A stretch of 64,000 nucleotides of DNA from Fulvimarina endophytica. Lineage in GTDB: Bacteria > Pseudomonadota > Alphaproteobacteria > Rhizobiales > Rhizobiaceae. A model generated the notes under the pieces. That model saw nothing but the letters and a program-made list of their open reading frames with translations. It did no database searches and was not told the DNA's origin. Both the position numbers and the translations under genes were made by a program. Positions 7,716 to 17,623 of this stretch are shown one piece after another. The stretch's first letter is position 1. Each line of letters begins with the position of its first letter. The stretch lies in assembly GCF_003403015.1 (NCBI RefSeq), contig NZ_QURL01000001.1, positions 680,483 through 744,482 on the forward strand. Reading direction: 5' to 3'.

Positions 7716-9769
7716 CACCAACCTCCAGTCGAGCATGGGATTGCGTACGTCGCGCCGGTTCCATCTTTGATGAAAACGTAGTGCGTTGCTTGGAAGCCTG
7801 CCGGGCTCGCCGCGGAACCGGCGGGGTTGGGGATTTGCATCAGCCCTCCTCCAGAGAAGAGCCGTATGTCGCCGGTACCCTTGGCCGTGAGATCCAAACC
7901 GATGTTCGCCGCCTGGCCCTGTGCGCTGAGTTCCGGTGGCGCGTCGTTCTTGGCGAGAACACGCATGAACGTGTTGGTTCCAAGGTTTTTAGCAACGCGG
8001 AACGACGTGGCCTCGTCTGCCTGTCGAATATCGAGCCCCTGCGGAACGAAGACCGCTCGCAAGCTATCGCCCGACACATCGTCGCTGCGTATCTCGCCAG
8101 CGATTCCTCCACTCCCGTTCGATGCCCATCTTAACGCATGACCCCCATCCGAAGCTGCGGCCAACCACATCGCGATACCGAGCGCCGGCGACCGACCGTC
8201 CGGTCGAAGCGACGTCGCAGAGAAAACGATACCGGCAAGGAACCGCGGCTTTGCCTCGCTGAGATTGTCGTTGACGACACCGAGAGCAACGGAGACGTCA
8301 TTGGAGGGAAGCCCGCTTTCCGTCCACTCACCGCCAGCCCGGAGCCACGCAGCGGCTGAAATCTTGTCTGTCCCAAGCAAGAAGGGGTTTTCTTCAGACT
8401 CTTCTCCTGGGTTCGCAACGTCGAGTTCGGCTGCAAGTGCTGTGCCGCTTCCTTCATCGCGGACCGTCGCCCCGTAGTAGGCCCATGCGCCATCACCCGA
8501 AACGCCGCGGTCTGCACGTGCGTATGAGGCGACACCGATCGCCGCCGTTGGGGAAGTCGAGCCGTCTGGCCTTCGCAGCTTGCTCGTTTTTGAGGAAAAC
8601 GCTCCGCCCAAAGCGCCAACGTCCGAGGAGGCATGAAGTGCAGCGGTCGCGGAGAGGTACGTCATCAAGCCATTGGCTTCATATCCGTCCCACGGCTTTC
8701 CATTCCCCATGTCGTACTGGCCGTTGCCTACTGCGGCAGCACCGACCAGAAGGCGATCGAAAACTCTCTCGACCTTCCCTCCGTGATCGGCCCAGAACCC
8801 GCCAGCCGCGCTTACGAAGCCCACTCCTGGTTGGTCCAAGCCGTTACGAATCCCCTGGCCGAAAAACTGAACGTTCGGCGCGATTTTAACGGGAACCGAC
8901 GACAGATCCGGCTTACTGTCGAGACGATACGTGCCCGTAGGAACGTTGACTTCTCTTCCGACACTGGCCGCGGCACTGAACGCCGCGGAGCTGTCAGCGG
9001 ATCCTGCAGGGTCGGCTCCGAAATCCAGAACGCTGACGGCCTCACTGGCGATCTCGATCCACCCGCCGTTGACGCTGTCCACGTTACCGTCGGCCGTGAA
9101 CCGATCCTCTGCCGAGAACCTAGCCTTGCCTTGGTGCGCCGGCTGGCTGCTGGCTCTCCGATAGGCCACGCCGTCAACCGAGAACCGTTTGACGCTCGCC
9201 GGAAATGCGAGCGCACCGACATCGGCGAGGCTTTTGATCGGCGCCGCTCCGCCCGGCTCGAACACGCGCGCCACGTCGATCTGCTGGTTATCCGATGCGG
9301 CTTCACCGATCGCGACCTTGGAGGTGTAGGCGACCGGATCGGACCTCTCGTCCAGCGCATTGATCAGCGCCTGAGGACCAGGCTCGCCCCGCACGTCCAC
9401 CGCATCGGCGATATTCGCGACATAGCCGTCCTCGCCTTCGTAGAGCCCGATCTCTTCCGGCTCCGGCCCCTCGCCGCCGACCGCGTCGTAGACCTGCTTC
9501 ACGCGGCGCGTGCCATCGGCGACGGTGCGCGTCAGGAGATACCAGCCATTGGCGCCGCGGATCAGCCCCTTATCCGGCCAGATCGCGTCGATCGTGGCTG
9601 CCGCAGCCTTGGGGCCGTAGAGCTTCTTGGCGACGGTATCGATCCAGAAATCGCCGATGCGACCGTCTCGGTTCGTCGGCGGACGGGCGCCGGCAAGCGT
9701 GGTGCGGCCATCGACGGCCTGCTGCGGAGCGGGGAGAGTGACGACGTTCGAAAGGGTGCGAGACGACAT
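7715..9769 (-). CDS. Tail fibre / tailspike-like protein
   Basis: This 684-residue structural protein has an N-terminal module (about 1-120) shared with phage fibres, containing GRIGDFWIDTVAKKLYGP. A pectate-lyase-superfamily-like start, VLDFGADPAGSADSSAAF, lies near residue 250. A glycine/alanine-rich beta-structured body and a distinct C-terminal end (about 650-684) follow. The middle motif suggests a right-handed beta-helix able to bind or cleave host polysaccharide. It is the last large tail gene, as expected for a receptor-binding protein. Confidence 0.75.
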   Translation of the reverse strand: MSSRTLSNVVTLPAPQQAVDGRTTLAGARPPTNRDGRIGDFWIDTVAKKLYGPKAAAATIDAIWPDKGLIRGANGWYLLTRTVADGTRRVKQVYDAVGGEGPEPEEIGLYEGEDGYVANIADAVDVRGEPGPQALINALDERSDPVAYTSKVAIGEAASDNQQIDVARVFEPGGAAPIKSLADVGALAFPASVKRFSVDGVAYRRASSQPAHQGKARFSAEDRFTADGNVDSVNGGWIEIASEAVSVLDFGADPAGSADSSAAFSAAASVGREVNVPTGTYRLDSKPDLSSVPVKIAPNVQFFGQGIRNGLDQPGVGFVSAAGGFWADHGGKVERVFDRLLVGAAAVGNGQYDMGNGKPWDGYEANGLMTYLSATAALHASSDVGALGGAFSSKTSKLRRPDGSTSPTAAIGVASYARADRGVSGDGAWAYYGATVRDEGSGTALAAELDVANPGEESEENPFLLGTDKISAAAWLRAGGEWTESGLPSNDVSVALGVVNDNLSEAKPRFLAGIVFSATSLRPDGRSPALGIAMWLAAASDGGHALRWASNGSGGIAGEIRSDDVSGDSLRAVFVPQGLDIRQADEATSFRVAKNLGTNTFMRVLAKNDAPPELSAQGQAANIGLDLTAKGTGDIRLFSGGGLMQIPNPAGSAASPAGFQATHYVFIKDGTGATYAIPCSTGGW

Positions 9770-9772
9770 GGG

Positions 9773-10120
9773 TCAGGCCTCCGGCAGAGTGATGGCGGGC
9801 GTAATGGTGATGGTGTGGGGGCCGCTGCGGGACCGGATGTCGGTCGCGCGATCGACGAAATAGACGTCGAAGACGAAGGGGCCGGGCCCGGCAGCGAAGA
9901 TGTCGGACCAGCCGACATTGATCTCGAGGCGGCGACCGGCCGCGTTGGCGATCACCAGCTTGCCGTTGTCGAGATTGGCGTCGATCAGGACTTCCGCCTG
10001 CCCCGAGCGCTTGACGTGCATGGTGATGTCGTAGTCGTCGAGACGCCAACGGTCGTTCGGACCGCCAAACACGAGGGTTTGGAGCCAGTCCGTTCCGTCG
10101 GCCACTGTGAAAGCGGCCAT
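9773..10120 (-). CDS. Small beta-rich tail protein
   Basis: This 115-residue product (MAAFTVADGTDWLQTLVFGG at its start) looks like an all-beta domain with DDYDITMHVKRSG. It ends three bases before the fibre start. Such proteins sit between fibre genes in alphaproteobacterial siphoviruses and probably join fibre parts or the baseplate. No catalytic motif is seen. Confidence 0.65.
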   Translation of the reverse strand: MAAFTVADGTDWLQTLVFGGPNDRWRLDDYDITMHVKRSGQAEVLIDANLDNGKLVIANAAGRRLEINVGWSDIFAAGPGPFVFDVYFVDRATDIRSRSGPHTITITPAITLPEA

Positions 10121-10145
10121 CTGATTTTCCTTGGGATTTAGACGG

Positions 10146-10613
10146 TCAGGCCGTCAGAGGGATCGCGAGCATGTAGACGCCGACATTGGCGCCAACGGTC
10201 CCGCCGAAGACGTCGAAGCCGGCAAGGGCGCCGAGGTTCAGGATCGGATTGAGAAGCGTGCGACTGCGCTTCAGAGCGACGGTCACCCCCGTTGCAGAAA
10301 CCGTCTCGATCTCACACAGGAACGGTTGCCCACCGCCGGTATTGAGGACAGTCGGGAACACGGCGGGGACGGATGGGAATGCCACCGGAAACGCCCACGT
10401 TGCTTTTCCCTGCGAATTCGTCTGCACAAGAGCCGTTTGTACGCCCCGCGCGAACTGTCGATAGTTCACGCCGTCGGACACCATCATGGACGCGCCACCC
10501 GGGGCATCCGAGACGAAGAAGACCTGACCGGTGGTCTGGTTCGCCGACGGCAAGTCCTGCAGACGCATCGGCTTTAGGGTGAAGCTTTCGACGTCGAAGT
10601 AAGCGCCGGACAT
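10146..10613 (-). CDS. Tail fibre-associated structural protein
   Basis: The start at 10613 follows the long fibre stop after two bases; a longer frame upstream overlaps the fibre gene and is rejected. The 155-residue product contains TGQVFFVSDAPGGASMMVSD and NYRQF, a motif found in fibre tips that bind or cap trimeric shafts. Inferred to be a distal fibre or head-binding component. Confidence 0.6.
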   Translation of the reverse strand: MSGAYFDVESFTLKPMRLQDLPSANQTTGQVFFVSDAPGGASMMVSDGVNYRQFARGVQTALVQTNSQGKATWAFPVAFPSVPAVFPTVLNTGGGQPFLCEIETVSATGVTVALKRSRTLLNPILNLGALAGFDVFGGTVGANVGVYMLAIPLTA

Positions 10614-10615
10614 GA

Positions 10616-13249
10616 TCAGAGCGTCCCGTATGCTGCGAGATACCAGGCCGTGCCGTCGTAGACGACTTCGGCCCAGGTGTTCGTGGCGAGGTTCTTGAGC
10701 CCACCGAGCGACAAGTTGAAGTTTCCGGGCCCGGTTCGCGTCACCCGGAAACGCGCACCGTTGACCGCCCCGCTCGTCGCCAGGGTGATCGTGCGATCGG
10801 CCGTCAGAGTGCCGGTGTGCCGCTGTTCTTCGGCGCTCGTCCCATAGGTCAGCGTGAATGCAGCGTCGGTCGTGACCGTCGCCTGCTTCCGCAGATCCGC
10901 CTTGAACTCCGCGATCGTCCGGGAGACCCACACGCCGCCCTTGCGCTGGATCACGGCGTCGTTCGCCGGTGCGAGCGCAGCGATTGCGGCAAGGTCCGCG
11001 TCGTAGGCCTGGACGTCCGTTCCGATGACAAGGCCGAGAGTGGCGCGCGCCGCCGCGCCATCCGCGTCGTCGATCAGCGATCGAGCAAAACTCGTCAGAT
11101 CAGCGAGGTCTGCAGCACCGTTTCCCGTGAAGTACGGCAATTTGTCAGCCGCCGAGGTCAGTCCCGCGAGCGCCTGAAGCTCTACGTCGTAGGCCTGCAC
11201 TTCCGAGCCGATGTCAGCCGTCGTCAGCGCGCCGTCGATGTTCGCTTGGATGACGGCCCACTGGTCGCCGACTGCGGCTTGATCGCCGGCAGGCGTCCCG
11301 TCCGTCAGGCAGAGCAGGATGTCGCCGGCCTCGACCGGCACGCCACTCGCCCCACCGATCTTGCCGGCCACGCTGGCGCGGTACGTCCAGCCGCGATCGG
11401 CCGCAGGATAATTTGGATTGCCCGAGCAATCGATGACGCCCTTGAACACCATCGCGTCCTGAGCGGCGACGACGGTATCGGCATAGTCGCGCGCGGCCTG
11501 CCCCTCGGCGGCGATCCGGCTGTCCGTCTCGCCCCGCGAGTAGAGGTCGAGATTGTTGCGGGCTGCGCTCGGCGAAGAGGCCCCGGTGCCCCCGTCGGCG
11601 ACAGCGAGATCCGTGATGCCGGTGATTGATCCGAACGTGATCGTGACGTTGCCCAAGACGGTGAGGTCGCCACCGACCTCCGCGTCGCCGGCAAGAGAAG
11701 CATCCCCGGTGACATCGAGGGTGCCGGCGACATCCACATTCTCGCCGACGGTCAGTCCGCCGCCGATCTCGGTGCTGCCCGCGATGGCCGCGAATCCACC
11801 GATGTCGAAACGGCCGCCCACGCTGCCGGCACCGACAACGGACAGGTCGCCACCGATCGCTGCGTCTTCGGTCGCGATCAGATTGCCGTAGGCCTTGAGC
11901 CCACCGAGCGCCGACCAGATGCCGCCCGCTTCGTCGGACGGATCTGCCGAGTAGAAGAGAGACCGATCGGTGCGATATCCGCCGTTCAGATCAGTCGGCT
12001 CGATCGCGAAATAGTTCTCGTCGCCATAGACGCGCGCGGTCGCGCCGTCGCCCCATGCCTCGCCGTCGCCCACATAAGTCTTGTCGCGCAGCCGCAGCGG
12101 CTTGGTATGCGTCTTCTCGCTCGTCACCAGCTGATCAGCGTCGAGAAGCATCACATTGTCTGACAGCCGCTCATCGTCGAGCGTCCCGGCTTCGATCCAC
12201 GAGGCATCCCGCGCGCTCGAGACGAGATCGTCGACAGCGTCCAGGCGCTCGGAATAGCTCTCGATCCGCGCCAGATGCCCCGCGATCTCCCGGCGCAGAT
12301 CCTGCACATCCGGCGCATAGGCGATGGCGGAGGTCTGGTCGATGATCTCGACGACCTCTACACCCGTCTTGCCCGAGCCGAAGGTCCGCACGAACGGGAC
12401 GGCCGCCACTGCACCGGCAGGCATCGCCGCGTCCAGATCGTCGCCGCCGGTTCCGAGCCGAAACTCGTATTCGAGCCGGCCAGAAAGCCGCGTGACATCC
12501 AGCACGTCGGCAAGAGCCGCGACCGAATGCACGGTCCCGTCGGCGCGCAGCCATTCGATGCCGCAGCGGACCGCATCGCCTGACGGATCCTCGGTGTCGA
12601 CCAGCCGCCGAAAGACGTACCGCGCGGAGTAGCGCCGCAGCGGCTCGATGCGGACTGCCTTCAGGCTCTTCGCCTGCCCCGCCCCCACGATCGCCAGAAC
12701 GCGCCCATCGGACGTTATGGCGGCCGATCCGCCACCGGTGAAGGCCTTGGCGAAGTCGCCCGGCCGCCCGGGATTGGCGAGAACGTCGGCCACGACCGGC
12801 AGAGCGTCGACGCGCGCGCCGAGAGCGGTGTCGGCCTCTTCGCGCGCATCGCGCTCTTCGTCGTCTGCGATTTGGCGGGCCCGCGCTTCGGCGGCATCGG
12901 CGTCCGCCCGAGCTCGCGCCTCTGCGGCGTCGGCTGCAATGCGGTCTTCGCGCTCTGCGCTGTTCGCCTGAGCAAAGGCTTCCGCGACTGACTGCAGCGC
13001 CGTGGACGTCGCAAGCAGGCCGAGACGGGCAGAGAGGTTCGCCTGGTTGCCTCTGGCTGCAGCAATCTCTTGCGCGATGGCGTCAATCGCAGCCTGCTGT
13101 GCGGCATCGCCGCCGTCAGATGACCCGCCAGACACCGTGGAGACCGGATAGTAGAAGGGGCCAGCGAGGTTCGCGCCGACATACTCCATTCCGAGGACAT
13201 GGGTTGGCAGGCCTGGGCCCGGCCGACCGCCAGCGAATACGCCTGTCAT
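10616..13249 (-). CDS. Long tail fibre with coiled-coil shaft
   Basis: This 877-residue protein has a long alanine/glutamate/arginine-rich coiled coil (about residues 45-145). A region of repeated beta elements follows ([20 protein letters not shown] near 515-550). Next comes the fibre hallmark [10 protein letters not shown] with ARNNLDLYS, then repeated DVQAYDAELQALA-like units near 690-780. These features mark a trimeric side or tip fibre for host recognition. Its C-terminal tail resembles other fibre tips ([15 protein letters not shown]). Confidence 0.8.
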   Translation of the reverse strand: MTGVFAGGRPGPGLPTHVLGMEYVGANLAGPFYYPVSTVSGGSSDGGDAAQQAAIDAIAQEIAAARGNQANLSARLGLLATSTALQSVAEAFAQANSAEREDRIAADAAEARARADADAAEARARQIADDEERDAREEADTALGARVDALPVVADVLANPGRPGDFAKAFTGGGSAAITSDGRVLAIVGAGQAKSLKAVRIEPLRRYSARYVFRRLVDTEDPSGDAVRCGIEWLRADGTVHSVAALADVLDVTRLSGRLEYEFRLGTGGDDLDAAMPAGAVAAVPFVRTFGSGKTGVEVVEIIDQTSAIAYAPDVQDLRREIAGHLARIESYSERLDAVDDLVSSARDASWIEAGTLDDERLSDNVMLLDADQLVTSEKTHTKPLRLRDKTYVGDGEAWGDGATARVYGDENYFAIEPTDLNGGYRTDRSLFYSADPSDEAGGIWSALGGLKAYGNLIATEDAAIGGDLSVVGAGSVGGRFDIGGFAAIAGSTEIGGGLTVGENVDVAGTLDVTGDASLAGDAEVGGDLTVLGNVTITFGSITGITDLAVADGGTGASSPSAARNNLDLYSRGETDSRIAAEGQAARDYADTVVAAQDAMVFKGVIDCSGNPNYPAADRGWTYRASVAGKIGGASGVPVEAGDILLCLTDGTPAGDQAAVGDQWAVIQANIDGALTTADIGSEVQAYDVELQALAGLTSAADKLPYFTGNGAADLADLTSFARSLIDDADGAAARATLGLVIGTDVQAYDADLAAIAALAPANDAVIQRKGGVWVSRTIAEFKADLRKQATVTTDAAFTLTYGTSAEEQRHTGTLTADRTITLATSGAVNGARFRVTRTGPGNFNLSLGGLKNLATNTWAEVVYDGTAWYLAAYGTL

Positions 13250-13315
13250 GCGTCACTCCAATGCAAAGCGGACCCGCGCGCGGCGAGCCTGTTCGTGTCA
13301 CGATGTCGGGTCATC

Positions 13316-16282
13316 TCAGGGCGCTGTGATCGTTGCAGGCCCAGCGGGGTCAGACGTCGTTCCGCCGCCCGAGCAGGTCACCCAATAGCGGTAGGTTCCG
13401 GAGCCCGGCGTGTCGGCGAGGACCCGGGTATCGGTCGGGCCGGAATTGATGCTCGCGATCAGCCCGGCCTGGTCGAAGGTCTGCGACCCGGTCCCGCGAT
13501 AGACCTGCGCCTGGCTGACCCGGCTATCGTTCGAGTTCATCCAGGAGACGTCGATCTCGGCGCCATTCTGGACGGCTGTGAGTTGCGTCGGCGCCGGCAT
13601 GGGCGTCGGCCCGAGGTTCGGCGCGGTGTACGTCCTGATCGCGGTGTACGCGCTCGGCGTACCCCCGGCACCCACGGCGCGCGCCCGGATCTCGATCACA
13701 TCGCCGGCAGAAAAACCGGTGATGGACACTCCGCCGGAAGCCGGAATGATGGTCCGCGTCGTCCAGTTCGTGTTGCCCTGCTCTCGATAGTCCACCTCGA
13801 TCGTCGCCGCGCGGACCGGCGACACAGGATCTTCCGCCACGCCGACGCGGATCACATAGGCGTCGTTCTCGATCTGCGCCTGCACGAACGTGATGCTGGG
13901 CGTTCCCGGCGTTCCCTCGGCGGCGGACGGGATATCGCCGACACGACCATCCCATAGCGGCGGGATTTCGGCATCAGTGTTCGCGTCGATCTCCGGTGCG
14001 TCTGGAATGCAGGTGTACCGCCAGCCGAGTTCGGTCGGCACGGCCTCGACGATGTACCCCTTGACCGTCTCCGCGCCGAGCGGGCCGAAGCCAACGACCG
14101 GCATATCGTCCTCGGTGACGATCGGTATCTCGAACCCGTCCACCACCGTCAGAATGCGTGTCTGCCTAATGGCGGGATCCCGGCTCGTGTTGACGCCGGG
14201 AACCACGCGGCTGACGATCGAGACGTTCCGGTCCGCCTGCCGGCGCTCAAAACGGATCGCGTAGCTCTTGCCGTCCTCGAACTCGACGGTGTCCGTCAGG
14301 ATGAGGCGCCGATCGCGGACCTGCGCAACGCGCGAAGACCAAAGCGTCTGATCCAGGATGTCGAACGAGCAAGCGACCAGATCGCCCCGCGTTTCCGGTC
14401 GGGCCATGCCCTCGACGCTGAACGAGAACGAGCCGGTCCGCGCGATGGCCTCGTACTGCTTCCGGCGCGCCTCGCGCCACACCTCGGCAGGGTCCGTCTT
14501 GCCCGGCATCTCGATCTGTTCGGCGATCTCCACCGACGCCAGATCCCGGCCCGGCCAAGGGATGACGCGCTCGGAGACCTCATAGTTGTTCGTGGCATCA
14601 AGGAACTGGACCCGGTAGCCGTCGGGATGGCGTGGATAGGCCGTCTGCCACTTAATCTCGGAGACTTCCAGCGGCGAAAAGTGGGCGACCACGTCGTTCG
14701 ACGGCCGGTCGATGACGATGGTCCATTTCGTGCCGGTGAACCGCGGGGCGGCGCGCCCGGCGGCGCAGACCTCGCCGAGCCGTTGCAGCGTCGAGCCCTC
14801 GTCGATGATCTCGGCGTCGTACTTCAGCCCCTTCCCTGCGCAGAAGTTGTGCCAGTCCTGAAACGCTTCCCAATCGATCATACTGTCGGGATACGGGAAC
14901 GGGCCCTCATCGCTCGTCAGGACGCGCAGCGCATGGGCGGCAGGATTGGACGTCTCCCGCGGCACCCAGGCCGCGCCGGTCCAGTCGCGCGTGACCCGGC
15001 TGGCGATCAGGTTGTAGCTGTCCAGCGTGCCGTTCAGCTGGTACGTCGCCTTGACGCGGACGCCTTCGATGCAGAGCGGCCGATCGGTGATGATCGGATA
15101 TTCCGGCCGGTTCGTCTGAAGCGCGATCAGGCTGACCTGTTCCACGAAGCGGTTCGAATCCTGCTCGGGGCTGGCCCGGCGCAACGAGACTTCGATCGGG
15201 CCCCGCGCGCTGACGCCACGCTCGATCGCGCGGAAGAAGGCGACTTCCTTCTTCGCCTCGATCGTGAAGACTTCGTCCTGCCAGACAGGCGATCCGAACT
15301 CGCGCCACCGCATCTCAATCGTGACGCGCCATGGGTCGGTATCGTCGGCGAGCTCGGCGTCGACCTCATAGAGGCCACCCGGGAAGCCAAGAATTACAGT
15401 GAACGAACTGGCATGGTTCGCCGTGAACCGAACGAGCATCGGGTTCTCGCGGGATCCGTCGCCGATCGGCTCGCCGACGTCGTTCAGCTTCTCGCGGTTG
15501 ACGAGCTCCAAGCCGTAGCGGTCCTCGATCACGGTGGATCGGATCAGGTTCAGCGGGCCGCCGAAGCCTGCGCCGTCCTGCGTCTCGGTCTGAACCTCCT
15601 CATACTGAGCGATGTCGGTGTCGCCGATGCGCCGGCCGGAAAGGATGTGCTGGCCGATGCCGACGACGAAGGCGGTGCGGACATACTGAATGTCGCCTGC
15701 GATCTCGGTATAGGGCGGGATCGCATAGTCCGGCGCGATCCGCATCTTGCCGAACACGGCGCGGATCGGCTCGTTCGGCCGTGAACGGTTCTGGAACCCG
15801 TCGATCCGGTCGGCGCCGCGCCCCTTGTCCCGGTCCTTCTGCTTCGGCGGCGGAAAGAGGATCGAGACAAGCGCGTTGCCGAGGAACGTGAGGCCGGCGG
15901 CGAGAAGCGCTTGCCCGAACTGCCCGAGGCCGAGGGCGGCACCCAGCGGCCCCGCGACGGCGAGCGCTGCGATCGAGACCAGAACGTTCAGAACGCCCTT
16001 GATCGCGTTCTCGCCCGGCACGACGTCGATATGGAGCCGCATCCCCGGCTTCAGCCGGACGCGCTCCCACGATGCCGTCAGGATCTCGCCGGGCCGATCG
16101 CCGCCGATGATGGAGACGACCAGCCGCTCGCGGGCGATGGCTTCGCGCCCCGGCACGGCCCGATCGATCATCTCGGCGACCGTCAGCCCTGCCGGCATCA
16201 CGACATCCACCGTCATATCGCCGCCGAACGACGACGCGACGGTGGTCCGCAACCCGGTGTGGATGGAAGCGAGAGCGTTCAA
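13316..16282 (-). CDS. Tail-tip host-specificity protein (gpJ-like) with beta-grasp N-terminus
   Basis: A TTG at 16282 overlaps the NlpC-like gene stop and has GAGG 8 bases upstream; the first ATG is at 16216. The product is about 988 residues. Its start resembles a MoaD/ubiquitin-like beta-grasp domain (GLTVAEMIDRAVPGREAIAR), then a hydrophobic segment (LNVLVSIAALAVAGPLGAAL). The gpJ-type body follows. At least two fibronectin III-like modules occupy about 785-985. It forms the tail tip and contacts the receptor. Confidence 0.8.
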   Translation of the reverse strand: MNALASIHTGLRTTVASSFGGDMTVDVVMPAGLTVAEMIDRAVPGREAIARERLVVSIIGGDRPGEILTASWERVRLKPGMRLHIDVVPGENAIKGVLNVLVSIAALAVAGPLGAALGLGQFGQALLAAGLTFLGNALVSILFPPPKQKDRDKGRGADRIDGFQNRSRPNEPIRAVFGKMRIAPDYAIPPYTEIAGDIQYVRTAFVVGIGQHILSGRRIGDTDIAQYEEVQTETQDGAGFGGPLNLIRSTVIEDRYGLELVNREKLNDVGEPIGDGSRENPMLVRFTANHASSFTVILGFPGGLYEVDAELADDTDPWRVTIEMRWREFGSPVWQDEVFTIEAKKEVAFFRAIERGVSARGPIEVSLRRASPEQDSNRFVEQVSLIALQTNRPEYPIITDRPLCIEGVRVKATYQLNGTLDSYNLIASRVTRDWTGAAWVPRETSNPAAHALRVLTSDEGPFPYPDSMIDWEAFQDWHNFCAGKGLKYDAEIIDEGSTLQRLGEVCAAGRAAPRFTGTKWTIVIDRPSNDVVAHFSPLEVSEIKWQTAYPRHPDGYRVQFLDATNNYEVSERVIPWPGRDLASVEIAEQIEMPGKTDPAEVWREARRKQYEAIARTGSFSFSVEGMARPETRGDLVACSFDILDQTLWSSRVAQVRDRRLILTDTVEFEDGKSYAIRFERRQADRNVSIVSRVVPGVNTSRDPAIRQTRILTVVDGFEIPIVTEDDMPVVGFGPLGAETVKGYIVEAVPTELGWRYTCIPDAPEIDANTDAEIPPLWDGRVGDIPSAAEGTPGTPSITFVQAQIENDAYVIRVGVAEDPVSPVRAATIEVDYREQGNTNWTTRTIIPASGGVSITGFSAGDVIEIRARAVGAGGTPSAYTAIRTYTAPNLGPTPMPAPTQLTAVQNGAEIDVSWMNSNDSRVSQAQVYRGTGSQTFDQAGLIASINSGPTDTRVLADTPGSGTYRYWVTCSGGGTTSDPAGPATITAP

Positions 16283-16686
16283 GCGAGTGCCTCGTGACGG
16301 AAGAAGCCGAGGACGCGGCTGCGCCATTCCGGCGACCGATAGTCCTCGAGCCGCGGCGAATGCTGCGACGTGATGTGAAGCATGATGCCGGGGCGGACGA
16401 CCGTCCCGACGTGAAGCGGCAGGCGACCCCGGCGGCGAAGCAGGATGGCGTCGAACTCGCGCTCCTCTGTGACCGCGATCCACGGCCGCCGAGCCGCACC
16501 CTCTTCGAACAGAGCGCCGACCCGGCGAGCATCGGCCACCGAATAGCCCTCGCCCCATTCCGGTACGTCTTCGATGCCGGCCACCGTCATCAGGATCGCG
16601 CGGTGGAGGCCGTAGCAGTCGACATGCGGGAGCGTTCGCCCACCCTCGCGGAAGACGGCCGTCAGAAGCGGTTCGTGCCACTTCAT
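16279..16686 (-). CDS. NlpC/P60-like tail cell-wall peptidase
   Basis: This 135-residue protein has a putative nucleophile Cys in HVDCYGLHRAIL (residues 21-32). A later histidine in RLPLHVGTVV (about 91) and the HITSQHSP segment complete an NlpC/P60-like pattern. Position between the DUF1833 protein and gpJ matches lambda gpK, a tail-tip peptidase that helps DNA entry by cutting peptidoglycan. Domain assignment is from motif and position. Confidence 0.75.
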   Translation of the reverse strand: MKWHEPLLTAVFREGGRTLPHVDCYGLHRAILMTVAGIEDVPEWGEGYSVADARRVGALFEEGAARRPWIAVTEEREFDAILLRRRGRLPLHVGTVVRPGIMLHITSQHSPRLEDYRSPEWRSRVLGFFRHEALA

Positions 16687-17201
16687 CGGAATAGGGCCGC
16701 GAACCGCTGCTTGGTCATGCGCGGATAAGGCCAGGGCAATTCAGCCAGCGCGTCGGTCTGAAGCGAGAGCGTGATGGTCGAGACGTCGCCCTCGGCGCCG
16801 ATCAGGTCGAAGTCCCGGTATTCCATGATGACGTCGTTTGGATCGCCGGCATAGACGACCGCGATCGAGACCTTTGCCCGGTCGCGCACCGTGCGCAGCG
16901 TGCGCGCCAGATCGCTGTCCGTCGCCGTGATTGAGATGCGGGCGGCGGGCGGCGCGTCGTCGGCGTCTTCCGGCATCTCAACGCCGGCAAGAATGAACAG
17001 GAACGGCGAGCCGTCGCCCGTCATCCATGCCGAGCGCGTTCCATACCGCAGCGGGTCATAGGACAGCGTCTCGGTCGGATCGGTCGAAAGCCGGATCGGC
17101 ACGGTAAGCGCTGGGTGCGTGATGTGGACCAGCACGACCTCATGCTCATCCGAATACGGCTCCGCGAGCGAGCGCCTGGCGTTGAGCGATACGATCCTCA
17201 T
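16683..17201 (-). CDS. DUF1833-type tail protein
   Basis: The 172-residue product contains SDEHEVVLVHITHPALTVPI near the N-terminus, the recognisable signature of DUF1833, plus a conserved LRYGTRSAWMTGDG. It overlaps both neighbours by four bases (ATGA). In lambda-like order it takes the place of gpL, a distal tail protein that plugs or joins the tail tip. Confidence 0.75.
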   Translation of the reverse strand: MRIVSLNARRSLAEPYSDEHEVVLVHITHPALTVPIRLSTDPTETLSYDPLRYGTRSAWMTGDGSPFLFILAGVEMPEDADDAPPAARISITATDSDLARTLRTVRDRAKVSIAVVYAGDPNDVIMEYRDFDLIGAEGDVSTITLSLQTDALAELPWPYPRMTKQRFAALFR

Positions 17202-17623
17202 GGCAGCTTCGATATCTCGATCGAGGCGTTCCAGTATTGCCCTCCGAGCGGCGTGATGGACGGCGGCGTCCCGAACAAGGCGTGATGGTAGGCCGAGATC
17301 AGGAGCGGCCGGTTCGGCGCGATCAGGATCACGTTGCCGTTTTCATCGGCCAGCGGCACGCCATGCATCTCCCAATCCGGGACGATGAAGACCGATGTTC
17401 CGCTCACGGTGTCGTCATACCAGAACGCCAAGAGACGAGCCCGCTGAGTATGTGTGAGCATGAACGACATGCGGATGGTGTCCGCCACGCGCGAGAGACG
17501 GCGCCTGACGCGCGGCGGGCCGGCATCGGGTGGTGTGACGCGCCGGGGGTCTCCGATCGCGTTCTGATACCCGTCCTGTTGCGGGCGGGGCAGTTCGTTT
17601 TCCGGCCAATACGCGAGCCCCAT
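17198..17623 (-). CDS. Distal tail protein (gpM position)
   Basis: Start 17623 overlaps the tape-measure stop (TGATG); longer frames run inside the tape-measure gene. The 141-residue product begins MGLAYWPENELPRPQQDGYQ and contains RMSFMLTHTQRARLLAFWYD, a pattern of minor tail proteins preceding DUF1833 genes. Probably part of the distal tail ring. No enzymatic motif. Confidence 0.7.
   Translation of the reverse strand: MGLAYWPENELPRPQQDGYQNAIGDPRRVTPPDAGPPRVRRRLSRVADTIRMSFMLTHTQRARLLAFWYDDTVSGTSVFIVPDWEMHGVPLADENGNVILIAPNRPLLISAYHHALFGTPPSITPLGGQYWNASIEISKLP

Noticed and set aside
10146..10931. 261-residue frame extending into the long fibre gene
   Set aside because: The fibre gene on the same strand is clearly real; the start at 10613 directly after its stop fits the operon.
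13316..16681. 1,121-residue start for the host-specificity protein
   Set aside because: The first about 130 residues overlap the NlpC-like gene, which has its own motif; TTG 16282 with GAGG is preferred.
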